DNA of 64,000 bases from Protopterus annectens (taxonomy: Eukaryota; Chordata; Ceratodontiformes; Protopteridae), in assembly GCF_019279795.1 (NCBI RefSeq), contig NC_056727.1:1204704722-1204768721 (forward strand), in the 5' to 3' direction. Positions 30,876 to 42,339 of the stretch are shown here, piece by piece; positions within the stretch are counted from its first letter, which is position 1; each line of letters begins with the position of its first letter. The position numbers and the translations under genes are program-made. A model generated the notes under the pieces. The model saw nothing but the letters and a program-made list of their open reading frames with translations, ran no database searches and was not told the DNA's origin.

Positions 30876-33600
30876 GTGATGTTACTCAATGCTAGAAGTC
30901 TAAATCTCAAAATGCACTCACTTGAGGCACTCCTTAAAATGGAGAACATCGATATCTGTGCAGTGACTAAGACCTGGTTCAAGGCTCCAGAGAGCACCCC
31001 TGCACTACCAGGCTATAACGCATACCACACTTTTCGGCCATGTAACCTGGACCGGAACACCAAAGGTGGAGGTGTGTCCATATTCATTAAGGATATCCAC
31101 ACCTCAGGGCTATTTGCTCAGCATAATGCAGCCGAGGTTATCCAAGTGCAAGTAACTCTGGGCAAGACTGCAATCTGAATTGTAGCTTGCTACAGATTCC
31201 CCACCATGCCACAGGATTCCGACTCCTCTTTTCTTGATGTACTGGAAAATATAAGGGTTCGACCAAACACCCTAATAATGGGTGATTTCAACTACCCAAT
31301 CATTAAGTGGGAAAACTACTCATGTGCCAACTCCTTCGCTCAACGCTTTCTGGAATTCATAAACTCCAATGCCCTGGATCAACTTATCCACACCCCCACC
31401 ATGGGCAAAAATATCCTAGATCTAGTCATTACTAACATGAGTGACTGGTGTTCCACACCTGAAGTCAATGCCTCATTGGTCCGATCCAACCATAAGCTAA
31501 TTACCCTAGATATCCACATCCTGCCCCCACTCCCCATTAAGGAAACCATGGTAAAAAACTTCTCCAAAGCCATCTTCATGCTTCTTAAGACAGAAGTGGT
31601 GAACTTCATGATACCCATGCAGATGGACAATACAGTTACGACTACTGAATCCTACACAATTGCACTTTATAAGCACTTACATGAGTGCATGGATCATGCT
31701 ATCCCAAACAGAACCAAGACGCTATCCTCCAAAAAAAGGAAGCCAGTCTGGTGGTCCCCTGCCATAAACAAAGTGTACAACAGAAGGAAGAAACTGTTGC
31801 AAAAGAGAGTAAAATCCCGTGAGTGGAGGAGGTCCCTGGTCAGCTTCATTAAGAAGCTGCAATCCCTGAAAAATCCTCCAAACTTAGTTACGAAAACAAA
31901 ATCGCCACTGATTCTAAAGACAACCACAAAGCATTCTATAGCTATGTCAATAATCTCAATGGCAACACTCAGATCTGCTCTGAGTTAGAGCACAATGGCA
32001 CTAAATATACAAACCCAACTGATATTGCCAACATCCTGGCAGATAGGTTCAGTGCTAACTTTACCCCCCTCTCACCCCCTAAAGAGCCCATCTCTATACC
32101 ACAAGGATGCAAAGTTCCTGTAATCACGGCTGCACAGGTAAAAACCACACTCTCCAAAGCCAAGAACATAGCATCCATGGGACCAGATAACATCCCAGGC
32201 TGCGTTCTACATGAACTACAGAACGAACTGGCACCACCTAAGTACCATGTTCAATCATAGCCTCACCTCAGGCTTTGTGCCTGCTGAATGGCGCACAGTG
32301 ACAGTTATCCCACTCCACAAGGGGGGAGCCACCAGAGACCCCGGGAACTACCGCCCCATTAGCCTGACGAGCCTGGTCTGCAAGGCCATGAAATATATCA
32401 TCATGGAACTTATAAACAAAGACATTGGTAATCTCCAAACTCTAGACCCCACCCAGTTCGGGTTTGTAAAAGGCAGATCATGTCTCCTAAACCTGATAGA
32501 CTTCTTTGAAGCAGTCACCAAAGCCGTAGACGAGGGAAAGGTGGTTCACACAGCCTATCTAGATCTTTCCAAGTCTTTCGACACCATCCCCCACTCTGGA
32601 ATTATAGATAAACTCAGTAAACTAGGTATAAATCCCTATGTCACAAGATGGGTTGCCAACTGGCTCACTGACAGAACCCACACTGTGATAGTAGTAGACT
32701 CCAAATCCAACTTCAGACCAGTGTCAAGAGGAGTACCACAGGGTTCAGTCCTGGGTCCTCTCCTGTTTGATATCTGCTTCTCTGAAGTACAGGCTAACAC
32801 AGAAGGTCTTTGGCTAATGAAGTTTGCAGATGACTGCAAACCAGGAGCCATAATCAAAACTCCTAATGATGTGAACATCCTACAAAAGGGCCTCACTGAG
32901 ACAGATGCCTGGTGCCATGGCCTCAAGCTCAATGCCAAAAAGTGCATTGTCATACCCTTTGGTAAAAACTCTGTACCCATGAACTACAACATAGGCGGTA
33001 GTATACCTAACACTGAAAGTGTGATAAGAGACCTTGGGACACAGGTGGACAGTAGTCTCTCCTTTGATAATCACATCACCACAGTAGTCAGGAAATCCTT
33101 CTACATGGCACACCTCATCACAAAAGGTTTCTCATCCAGAAAAAAAGAGGTTATTGTTCCCCTCTACTCATCACTCATTAGACCCATTATAGAGTACAAT
33201 GCCCCTTTTGGTATGTACCTCACAAGGCATCTGCAACAACTGGAAAGGCCACAGAAATACCTCACAAAGAGGATTACCGGCCTCAAACAGATGCCCTATG
33301 CAGACCGTCTCAAAAAACTCCAGCTTTACTCCATTGCATATCACCTACTCAGAGGTGATCTCTGCCTAACATACAAAGCTATGTCAAACCCAGAGCTGTT
33401 GGACATGGTCCACTTAAAGAAATCCTAATCCTCCGAGCTACACACTCTAGGGACCTAAACCTTGTCACCACAATAAACAGAACATGCCGGAGGGATAGAT
33501 TCCTGTCCCAGAGACTTCCCATACTCTGGAATAAACTACCTATCTATATCAAACAAAGCTCCTCATTAGCACTCTTCAAGAAAAATCTTGATGATTGAAT
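30876..33600 (+). pseudogene. CR1 ORF2, copy C
   Basis: The endonuclease starts LNARSLNLKMHSLEAL and carries ENIDICAVT, GGGVSIFIKDIH and, past a stop at 31176, MGDFNYPIIKWENY and RSNHKLITLDI. The linker includes WWSPAINKVYNRRKKLL. The reverse transcriptase (32211-33428) is one long open frame with IPLHKGGATRDPGNYRPISL, GFVKGRSCLLNL, AYLDLSKSFDTIPH, GVPQGSVLGPLLF and the catalytic FADD at 32823-32834. Frameshifts near 31880 and 32235 and stops at 31176 and 33426 inactivate it. The C-terminus and 3' UTR follow to 33757. Confidence 0.85.
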
Positions 33601-33755
33601 GGGAAATACGAAATTCAACCCGGGGATCACTTCTGTGACTCTGCTCCACAGTGGCACAGGAAAATAATTTTCTTGGGTGGCAAAAGCCAGGGTACCTTTT
33701 TGTCTGGGCTTGTATAGGCACCAGGGCCGATAGCCTAGTACCTACCTATGAACCT

Positions 33756-34140
33756 ATGTAATTGGGTACCCTTGTAAGAGGCTTAAAGTAGCTGTCTTTA
33801 GGTGTTCTGGTGGCAGTAAATCTACCTTATAGTCTGGGTGGAGGTGTCAGAGTGGGTAAGCTGTGCCAGCCTTTCCCAAGTGTGTGTGATGGCTACTTTG
33901 AACAGGTACATTGAGATCACTGATTTCACGGAGAGGGTGTGGAAGAATTGGCTTGGAACACCCGGCTAATGACTCAGCTCTGTAGTGGTCAGTGGTTACT
34001 CTTGTTTGGGGCCTGGAGTGAGAGCCGAGCCCCAGGACTGGAGTATGCATTCCCTGTGTCCTCTTAAAGGAAATTGTACTTGGTGCAGAGAGCTGCATCT
34101 GAAAATACTGTGTGTCTATTTTTTCTATGTCAGACTGTAT
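33756..34140 (+). repeat. LTR1, 3' part
   Basis: The sequence resumes LTR1 after CR1-C and matches 35034-35340 in LTR2 (TTCTGGTGGCAGTAAATCTA and GGGCCTGGAG). It continues past the TTAA site with AGGAAATTGTACTTGGTGCA, as at 41766 and 56839. Confidence 0.72.
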
Positions 34141-34157
34141 TGTTGTAACTGATGAAA

Positions 34158-35340
34158 TGTATGTATTTTAACAGAGGATACTGGAAGGGAAGGGGTTCAG
34201 CTCAGCCCAGATAACCTTAAGAAAAATAATCTGAAATGAAATGACTTGGTGTAGGGCATAAAGATTTTATCTCACAGGTCTGAATGCAGCCAGAGATGCA
34301 ATGTCTGTGAAAGGCCTGGGCTGTGGTCCTGATCTATTGTCCTTAGTGGTGAACTAATTGCTACCCTGGGGTGCCATAAAAATGGCTTGTTAGTTTCTGT
34401 AGGAAGGATGGAAGTGTTGGAATTGTTTTCCAGTTTTGTTGGAATTGTTTTCCAGTTTCCAGATCCTGTAATAAACTTAGTTAAAGTTCTATGTGTCTAT
34501 TGTCACACATCAGTACCAGATCCTGGCTCAAATCCTAGTGAGGAGGTAGTGTGGAAACCACAGAGTCAGATTACCAAATGTGATGTCATTCTGTAGCCAG
34601 CTCTGAAATTGTATTTGAATACTAGTGAGAGGTGAGGTGTGCACTCTGTTTTTGGGACCTGACAAAGACACTCATTAACATTCATCTTGCCTTGCTTTAG
34701 TAAGTAACTAGGAAAGAGTAATTCTTCAGTCAGTTAGGAAAATATAGTGAGATTAGATAAATGCATTTTTTCCTGCATCTGTCTGAGTATCTCCATCTGT
34801 GTTGTTTTTTTATATTTTCGGTGATTGAAACTGTGGTGTTTTTTGTAAATAGATATTCAGTATTTCCATGTTTTTTTCTTTATTTATTATTAAATATATC
34901 TAAACCATTCATTGTGACTGGTCTTTTAGAAAATATTTAACCTTTGAGAGTACTTGCATTTGCTCCATGTTCCTGAAGGTTTTACTGTTTGGTTAACACT
35001 ACTATTTGTACAAGTATTAATTTTACTAAATGTAATTGAGTACCTTTGTAAGAGCCTTAAAGCAGCTGGCTTCAGGTGTTCTGGTGGCAGTAAATCTATC
35101 TTATAGTCTGGGTGGAGGTGTCAGAGTGGGTAAGCTGTGCTAGCCTTTCCCAAGAGTGTGTGACAGCTGCTTTGAACAGGGACACTAAGAGCACTATTTT
35201 CACAGAGACGGTGGTGGAGGAATTGACTTAGAACACCCAGATAAGGACTCAGTTATGTAGTGGTCAGTGGGGAGTCTTATTTGGGGCCTGGAGAGAGAGA
35301 GCCCTGCCCCAGGACTGGAGTGAGCATTCCCTGTGTGCTC
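34158..35340 (+). repeat. LTR2 (Gmr1-type LTR family)
   Basis: About 1.18 kb long and uninterrupted up to a TTAA MITE. It is the reference for the split LTR1 and, more distantly, matches 40552-41770 (GGCAGGGACACTAAG, GTGGGGAGTCTTAT and GTGTGCTCTTAA). It could be the 5' LTR of the Ty3 body at 36176-40459, but the divergence and the inverted segment at 35862 argue for rearrangement or a separate insertion. Confidence 0.65.
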
Positions 35341-35715
35341 TTAAAGGAGAACAATGGGATTGCATTATTAAATGTTCAACTTCTCTGCAATTTTTCTCCC
35401 TATTTCCAGTCCCTGATCTGAACAAAAAGCTTTGCAGCATTTCAAATATTTTTAAATAAGCATTTCTCTCCACTAGAACAGGACCTTACTGTACTGTGAT
35501 GGTTTCACTTTCAAAAAGGAACTATTTAGCTATGGAAAAGCTTTCAGGAGTCTTCAAATTCCTGATTTCAGAGTGGCCAAATGAATACCAGTAGTTTTCC
35601 AGCCAGTTCCCTACCCCAAACTGACATCAGCACAACCATCTTAGCTTCGTATAGAAAAGAAGGAAAATCCACCCATGCTGTGATGTCACAGCTCTATGGC
35701 CCTTCCCCAATCCAT
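35341..35715 (+). mobile_element. TTAA MITE, 5' part (Kolobok/T2-like)
   Basis: It begins TTAA-AGGAGAAC and matches 52303-52640 (with TTAAAGGACAAC) over about 370 bp. The right end is absent; similarity stops near 35715. The TTAA lies where the LTR family has CTCTTAAGGG, so the MITE entered an LTR TTAA site. Confidence 0.7.
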
Positions 35716-35861
35716 AGAGTATTGAAATATAGCTTCAGTAGGTTAAGAATGTCTTTGTTAAGCTTGTGTTGCCTGTACATTTTATTTTGTGATTGCCACC
35801 TCTCCAGAGCTTTGTGCACAAGTCTATCTTTATTTGCTGTTCTCTATTGGTTTCGTGGTGA

Positions 35862-35938
35862 GTGTGATGCCTGTGCACTGGCCCAGTAATCAAGGAGTCT
35901 CAATCCTCACCACTAGCACCAGTGAGGGGCATCCACAT
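35862..35938 (-). repeat. Inverted LTR-end segment
   Basis: This 77-bp stretch is the reverse complement of 41811-41887, the end of the 3' LTR, with a few mismatches. Degenerate 40-bp repeats containing ATCCACAT follow to about 36030. Confidence 0.7.
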
Positions 35939-36175
35939 ATTATTTGCTTGACAGTGGTGGGATATCCACATCAAGTATTAATTGTTTGATAGGGGTGAGT
36001 TAGCCACATCACACATTAGTTGGCTTGTGGATAGTGAATTCCTGTAACTTGTGTGCAGTGATCATTGAAGGTGTTTTTGTACTCTAAATCAGCCATGCAG
36101 TGAACATTCAGAGATCAGAACACAATTGTTTTATTTCTTTTGTTAGTTTAGTTAGTCAGAGAGAGCAAGCAAGCA

Positions 36176-36625
36176 TGTCAGCAAAGGAGTATGGCAAGCT
36201 AACAAGGAGCCAGTTGGCTGATATGTGCCAGGCTAAAGGACTGGTTCATGGAAACCTGACTAAAGCAGACATGATTGCAACTTTAATTACAACTGTATCT
36301 GAGACTAGCAACCAGGAGGATGATCAGACTGGTGATGGAGATGTACAACACTCAGAGAATGGACAGCTCAACCTTTCTATAGAGGACTTAAACATCCATC
36401 TTGAGCTAAAGAGACTTGAGTTGGAGGCCAAGTGTTTGGAGACAGAAGCAGCAGAGAGACTGAGGTGTCTAGAGACTGAGGAAAATGAGAAACTGTGATG
36501 TTTTCAGGCTGAGGAGAATGAGAAACTGCTACACTTGGAAGCGAAAGAGAAGGAGATGCAGCATGAAAAGGAGATGCTGACTCTTTGCCAGAGTCATGGA
36601 GGTAATGTGGAAGGGAATAACTGAA
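36176..36625 (+). pseudogene. Ty3/Gmr1-like gag, N-terminal part
   Basis: The ATG at 36176 (MSAKEYGKLTRSQLADMCQ) begins a protein with a SAP-like helix pair and then a charged coiled-coil region (LELKRLELEAKCLETEAAERL). A stop at 36496-36498 interrupts it; the same frame continues with AEENEKLLHLEAKEKEMQHEKEM until a stop at about 36624. The DNA repeats GAGAATGAGAAACTG across the stop, a short tandem duplication. Gag makes the particle shell and this would be its matrix-like region. Confidence 0.75.
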
Positions 36626-37560
36626 CCCCAGAAGCAACAAAGGTCAGTAAATTTCTTCCACAGTTTATAGAGGGGGGTAATTTTGATAGTTTCATTTACA
36701 TGTTTGAGAGGGTATGAAACAGTATGATGTTGACCAAAGGCTCTGGGTACAGTTCCTGACCCCCTTACTCCATGGTAAAGCTGTCACTGTGTTGTCCAAG
36801 CTATCTGATCATGATTTTTAAGCTATAATGTAAATAATTGTTTGCAAGAATTTTTTAAGCTAACACATGAAGCATATAGGAAAAGATTTCATGAGCATAG
36901 ACACAAGGCAGATGAAAATGTGTGTGAATATATTGCTGAACTAAGCACTTATTTTCATAGGTGGGTAAGTGGATATCAGGTCACCACTTTTGAAGGGCTG
37001 GCAGACCTTTTGGTGAGAGAACAAGCCCCTAGCACTTTGCCTGAGGACATGAGGATCTGGTTAGCTGATAGACAATGTCTTACTATAGATGGGTTGGGTA
37101 AGAAGGGACACCTATACCTAGCAAGCAGGGCATCCCTGTACAGGAAAGGGACACCCAGTGCTGCTCATGGGTCTAAAGGAACCCATGGTGGGCAGCCTAG
37201 ACTACCCCAACAGAATATGCCAGTAGCAGGGGAAGCCACTAGTCCAGGTACACATCCAGGACCTAGGGATAAATGTTTTAAATGCAACCAGTGGGTCCAT
37301 GTAGCATATAAATATCCACGGAGGCAAGGTGGGGAACAAAAGGTGAGGGAGCCAGTAAGTGTGAAGGGCAAAATGCCAATAGCAGGTTGGCTTGAGACAA
37401 CAGGGGTACCAAACTACCATCTTGCAGATGTCCTGATAGGGAAGGATTTTGATGAGGCAGTATCATGTGTTTATGCAGTTACACACAGTCAAGCTTGGAG
37501 ACAAGCATGTGGGTCTGGTAGCCTGGGGGAGACTAAGTCAGACAGCATACTTACAGCCAG
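36626..37560 (+). pseudogene. Ty3/Gmr1-like capsid (SCAN-like) and nucleocapsid
   Basis: After FLPQFIEGGNFDSFIYMFERV (36649-36711) and stops, the frame from 36842 has a capsid segment: YRKRFHEHRHKADE, FHRWVSGYQVTTFEGLADLL and VREQAPSTLPEDMRIWLADR. Its Arg-Phe, Trp, LLVREQ and LPEDM-WL spacing matches the SCAN domain, which is known to derive from a Gmr1-like capsid. A zinc knuckle follows (CFKCNQWVHVAYKY), with the final Cys changed to Tyr. The protease active site cannot be found; only an LADVLIGKDF-type end is seen, so a deletion is likely. Confidence 0.78.
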
Positions 37561-37699
37561 AACTGTTAGTGAGACTGAAGGTGAACCACAACTGCTTGTT
37601 GGTACTGATGGTCCCTTGGACAGAGTGACTGCAAGGGCAGAGGTGAGTAGTAGTACCCAGGCTGACTGTGAGGCACCGCTGTCAGAGGATACCAGACTT

Positions 37700-38763
37700 C
37701 CTGCGGAAGGGGATCTGGGAAGGATTACAAAGAGAGAGTTGAGACAGGCTCAGCTCTCAGACCCTACATTACAAGGCCTGAGGCAGGTAGCTAGTGAGGC
37801 ACCTGATTCTCAAGGGAAGGGGGAATCTGTATACTGGAACAAAGGGTTACTGTATAGAGAGTGGACCCATGAGAGAGGGCTAGAGGGTGAGAGAATACAG
37901 CAGTTGGCACTTCTAGCCATAGCCCATTATATTCCCTTTGCAAGTCATATGGGCATAAAACATACAAAGAGATGTATTATGCAGAACATCTATTGGCCTA
38001 GAATTTCCAGAGATGTAACAGTATACTGCAGGACCTGTGAGCAGTGCCAAAAGGTAGGCAAGGCAGGAGACAAGTGGAAAACACCTTTGATGCCTTTGCC
38101 TGTGATTGAGGAGCCATTTCAGAGGGTAGCTATGGATATTGTGGGGCCTCTGAGTACCCCAAGCTCCATAGGGAAAAGTATATCCTAGTGGTAGTAGATT
38201 ATGCTACAAGATACCCTGAGGCAGTTGCTTTGTCCTCCATTGAGATGGAAAAGGTGGCAAATGCTTTGTTAGAGATTTTCAGCAGGGTAGGTTTTCCAAA
38301 AGAAATACTGACTGACAGAGGTGCCAATTTCATGTCAGACCTGCTGGCATCTCTGTGGAAGTACTGTGGGGTGAAGCACCTAAAGACCACACCCTACCAT
38401 CCCCAGACTAATGGTCTTGCTGAGAGGTTAAACTCTACACTCAAGTCCATGCTACGGTGGTTTGCAGACCAGTTTAAGAGGGAGTGGGACAAATATTTGC
38501 CCCATCTGTTGTTTGCTTACAGAAAGGTTCCCCAGGAATCCACAGGTTTTTTGCCCTTTGAGTTGCTGTATGGGCATAGGGTGAGAGGGCCTCTAGATTT
38601 AATTCGAGATGAGTGGGAAGGTGAGTGTGAATCTCACAAGGAGTCTGTTGTGGCATATGTCCTAAACCTCAGGACAAGGATCAGGGAACTCATGGGCTTG
38701 GCCCAGGAGAACCTGGCAGAAGCCCAACAGCAGAAAAAGGTCTGGTATGACAGGAATGCTTGA
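37700..38763 (+). pseudogene. Ty3/Gmr1-like integrase, upstream of RT
   Basis: Integrase inserts the DNA copy. The zinc-binding part has AHYIPFASHMGIKH and CRTCEQC (H-H-C-C). The catalytic core has VAMDIVGP (first Asp, about 38133), then after a frameshift near 38180 VVVDYATRYPEAV, ILTDRGANF (second Asp) and GLAERLNSTLKSML (Glu). The C-terminal part ends KVWYDRNA at 38763. All three acidic residues remain. The unusual feature is its place: it lies before the reverse transcriptase, as in Gmr1 and Copia elements, not after RNase H as in ordinary Ty3 elements. Confidence 0.9.
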
Positions 38764-39127
38764 GCTAGACAGTATGGTATAGGGCAGCAGGTGATGGTTC
38801 TCATTCCTGTCAGACACAGCAAGCTGTGGGCAACTTGGGAGGGACCCTACAAGTGGTAAGGAAGGTCAGTGATGTTAACTACATAGTAGAACTGCCAGGC
38901 AGGGGCACAAATTGTACCGTGTTAACATGATGAAACCTTATCATGATAGGGAGGCCCTTGTGCTGAGTATTTGCAGTGGATTGCAGGAGGACTCTGAGGG
39001 AGATCTGGTGATTGATATCCTCAGTGGGACTCACACTGACACCTCAGTGGAAAGGGTAGCAATGTCCCAGCAGCTGTCTTCTATCCAGGTTCGAGAAATC
39101 CGAGCAGTGTGACAGACATTTGGGGAC
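38764..39127 (+). pseudogene. Integrase C-terminal and linker region
   Basis: Fragments such as VNMMKPYHDREALVL (about 38918) are typical of the Ty3 integrase C-terminal end, followed by VSMSQQLSS-like and VREIRAV linker sequence. The frame is broken by stops and a deletion. Confidence 0.6.
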
Positions 39128-40459
39128 ATGTTCATTGGGAAACCAGGGTGCACCCACCTGGTGCAGCACCAGGTAGATACAGGACCCCAAAGACGTATTA
39201 TGCAGACCCCTTATAGGGTGCCTGAGAGAGTCAGACAGACTCTGACAGAAGAGATACAGGAAATGTTGGAACGAGGGGTAATTCAAGAGTCCAACAGTCC
39301 CTGGGCCTCCCCAGTGGTGCTGTCACCAATGAAGGATGGCAGCACCAGATTCTGTGTGGACTACAGGAAACTAAATAGTCACACAGAGTCAGATGCTTAC
39401 CCCATGGCTAGGACAGATGAAGCCCTAGAGCAGCTGGGTGGGGCTAAGTATTTTACCACCATTGATCTTACCAAGGATTACTGGCAGGTGCCCCTGGCTC
39501 CCAATGCTACAGAGAGGTCAGCCTTTGTGACTCCTTTTGACTTGTATGAGTTCACAAAGATGCCCTTTGGGATGAAAAATGCCCCAGCAACTTTCCAGAG
39601 GCTGGTAGATCATATCCTAGCAGGAGCAAGAGGATTTGCCCTTGCTTACCTAGATGATATTGCCATCTATTGCCATTCCTGGCAAGAGCACATTCAGCAT
39701 GTCAGGGAAGTGCTGGGCAGACTACAGAGGGTAGGACTGACCATTAAGCCCAGCAAATGTCAGGTGGGTATGACAGAGGTCTCCTACCTGGGACATAGAG
39801 TGGGGAGTGGTAAGATCAGGCCAGAACCTGCCAAAGTGGAAGCCATTCAGGCATGGCCTGCACCTGTTACCAAAAAGCAGGTGAGGGCATTTTTAGGGAC
39901 AGCAGGGAACTACAGAAAGTTTGTCCCCAGGTATAGTACCATAGCTGCTCTCTTCACAGACCTGACAAGGAAAAACAGGCCAGATAAGGTGGTGTGGACC
40001 ATAGCATGTGAGCAGGCATTCCCGAAGCTTAAAGAAGCTTTGGGAGGACCCTCTGTGTTTGCCAGTCCAGATTACAGCAAAGAATTTGCTGTGCAGGTGG
40101 ATGCTTCAAACCTTGGGGTGGGGGCTGTACTTAGCCAGATTTCTTCAGAGGGAGAAGAGCACCCAGTGGTTTATCTCAGTCACAGGCTCCAACCCAGGGA
40201 GGAATGCTATGCAGCTGTAGAAAAGGAATGTCTAGCCATAGTGTGGGCACTACAGAAACTTCAGCCTTATCTGTATGGAAGGAAATGCACTGCAGTTACA
40301 GATCACAATCTCCTAACATGGTTACATCGAGCCAGCCAGCAAAATGTCAAGTTACTAAGATGGAGCCTAGGGTTGCAAACATATGATATGTCAGTGCAGC
40401 ACCGCAGTGGGATTAGCAATGCCAACACAGATGGGCTCTCAAGACAGGGAATGGGATAA
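39128..40459 (+). pseudogene. Ty3/Gmr1-like reverse transcriptase-RNase H
   Basis: The 443-residue frame is open. The RT has IQESNSPWASPVVLSPMKDG, FCVDYRKLNSHT, FTTIDLTKDYWQVPL, FGMKNAPATFQRLVD and the catalytic AYLDDIAIY (39647-39658). The connection has YLGHRVGSGKI and FLGTAGNYRKFVPRYS. RNase H has VQVDASNLGVGAVL, EKECLAIVWAL and TDHNLLTWL, and ends SNANTDGLSRQ. It follows integrase and ends 75 bp before the polypurine tract. The frame itself is intact, but integrase and gag are broken, so I class it with a dead element. Confidence 0.88.
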
Positions 40460-40533
40460 GGTACACCCACATAGACTCAACCCTCTCAAGCAATGTTTCT
40501 CAAAGGACACTTGAAAAACTAGCTTGAGTTCTC

Positions 40534-40547
40534 GGTGGGGGGGGGGG
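40534..40547 (+). promoter_or_regulatory. Polypurine tract of the Ty3/Gmr1-like element
   Basis: GGTGGGGGGGGGGG precedes TAAATGTGAAC; the LTR probably begins at TGTGAAC (40552). It would prime plus-strand synthesis. Confidence 0.7.
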
Positions 40548-40551
40548 TAAA

Positions 40552-41887
40552 TGTGAACTACTGAGGGACTGCCAGCCCAGCCCGACAGAATTTTGTAAAT
40601 AATTCTATGTCATTGTAAATATTAATATAATCCACAGGCTTGTTTCACAAATGTAAAGAAAACTGTGTTATGTGCTAAGCTTCAAAACCACAGGGCACCC
40701 TGCTGGAAGAAAGCTGATAAGTAAAGAATTTTACAACTGTGTACGATCTTAAGCTCAGAGACAGGAAATTATTTCTATTGCAGTAAGACATAGGTAATTA
40801 CTAGGTTTCACATGTAAAGTGTCTTTTATTGCTGTGGCTTCCTGGCAGGTGCAGATAAAAAATAAATGTTAAAATTTTGAGTTCTGTGAGCCAGCGAAAC
40901 TTGTGCAGAAGTGTCAAGAATGATGTAATCTGAAATGAATCAGCAGTAATGTGTATTAGCAATTTAAGGGCTATCTCAGAAAGTAAGAATAGCATTTTTT
41001 ATTTGTCTTCACACCTGACAACTCACCAGCACTTTGCTTTGCTCTGTAACTAGAATTTAGAACAGTGATTTCTGTTAGAGATAGATAGAAATATAGCCAG
41101 ATTAGTCTAGTTGTTTTCTATATTTATGTCAGACTGTCCTACAATGTTATTTTAAAGTATTTCCTGTGATTTCTGAACTCTCTAATGTCATTATGTTGAG
41201 TTAATAGGTACTGCAGTGTGTTTTTATTATTATTAACTATTTTTAAACCTTTTAACTGTGGCTATTTTGTGTAGAGATAATTTAAGCTCTCAGAGTATTG
41301 CATGTATTTGGCGATACTGTACCAGCCACTCCAATAGCCTTAGCCCTGGGTCACACTTACTATTTGGATAACAGTAACATTGCACAGTAGAACTGGTCAC
41401 CCTTTGGTAAGGGCCTTTATAGTAGCCAATAAGGGTAGTTGGTGGCAGTGGATTACTACCTTATAGCCTGGGCAGAAGGGGGCATAGTTAGTGAACCTGT
41501 GCCAGCCTTCCCGAGGTGTCTGCATGTTTGTATACAAATCAAATCTCAAAGTGTGTGTGTGTGTGTGTGTGTGTGTGTCAGCTACTTGGGCAGGGACACT
41601 AAGCACTGGTTGGACAGAGAGGGTACTGGGGGTTTTGGCTTGACTACTCATCTGAGATTTAAACCCTATAGCTGTGCCAGTGGGGAGTCTTATTGGGGAT
41701 CTGGAGAGAGAGAGAGAGCGAGAGAGAGAAACCAGCCCTAGACTGACTGTGATCTCTGTGTGCTCTTAAGGGAAATTGTACTTTACTGTGTGTGTACTTA
41801 TTATCCTCCTAATGTGGATGCCCCTCACTGGTGCTAATGGTGAGGATTGAGGCACCTTGATTACTGGGCCAGTGCATGGGTGTCACA
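40552..41887 (+). repeat. 3' LTR of the Ty3/Gmr1-like element
   Basis: The region begins TGTGAACTACTG after the polypurine tract and probably ends GTGTCACA at about 41887. Its second half matches LTR1 and LTR2 at low identity (TGACAACTCAC..., GGCAGTGG-TTACTACCTTATAG, GGCAGGGACACTAAGC). It holds a GT microsatellite (41551-41578) and an AG-rich run near 41704-41730. The exact boundaries and the promoter are not visible to me. Confidence 0.65.
41551..41578. repeat. GT microsatellite
   Basis: Fourteen GT units inside the 3' LTR. Confidence 0.95.
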
Positions 41888-42339
41888 GTGAGAATTAGAT
41901 TTTTTTTATTGAGTATGCTTGGTTAACATCTCCTTTATGAAACAGAGAGAAAGTTTTTTGCCATTTAATGTAATCTAGGGCCAGAAGGCCACATGTGAGT
42001 GTGGTTATCTAAACAAAATATATTATGAAGATGCATGAATTGCCCAGTTCTGAATTTCAATATATGCACTTCTTTGCAATTTTCAGTGGAGTGTAATAGT
42101 AGCGTTGTTATTTTCCTATACTTGGTTATTTTGCATTTCATAGGAGCTGGTTTACATCTATTGTCTACAAAGTAGTCCTAATGAAACAGGGCTTATTTAT
42201 AACCCTGTGCAGCTTAATAGCTTGTCTATTTGCTGAACTGATGTATGCTTTGCACATGATTGTATTGTTCATATTTACTGCCTGACTACTGCTGGAAAGA
42301 AAAGTGATGCACGTGCAATTCTTCAGTTAATTGTTTGAT
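41888..42339. other. No gene seen
   Basis: AT-rich sequence without recognisable features. Confidence 0.35.

Larger units (their letters stand above)
24357..33757 (+). mobile_element. CR1-clade LINE, copy C, near full length, split by PLE-1
   Basis: Without PLE-1 the copy is about 4.97 kb: a long 5' UTR (24357-25422), ORF1 (25423-26371), ORF2 (30876-33600) and a 3' UTR ending in CCTATGAA repeats (33744-33757). The ends are defined because the copy interrupts an LTR whose intact relative is at 34160-35340. No clear target duplication is seen, as is common in CR1. The 5' UTR holds a TA microsatellite (24811-24880), a duplicated segment (about 24905-24960 and 25163-25215) and three 42-bp units (25313-25420). 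ORF1 and ORF2 have stops or frameshifts. Confidence 0.88.

Noticed and set aside
34158..36175. A clear 5' LTR and primer binding site of the Gmr1-type element
   Set aside because: LTR2 is too diverged from the 3' LTR, a MITE fragment and an inverted segment intervene, and I find no convincing tRNA-complementary site.
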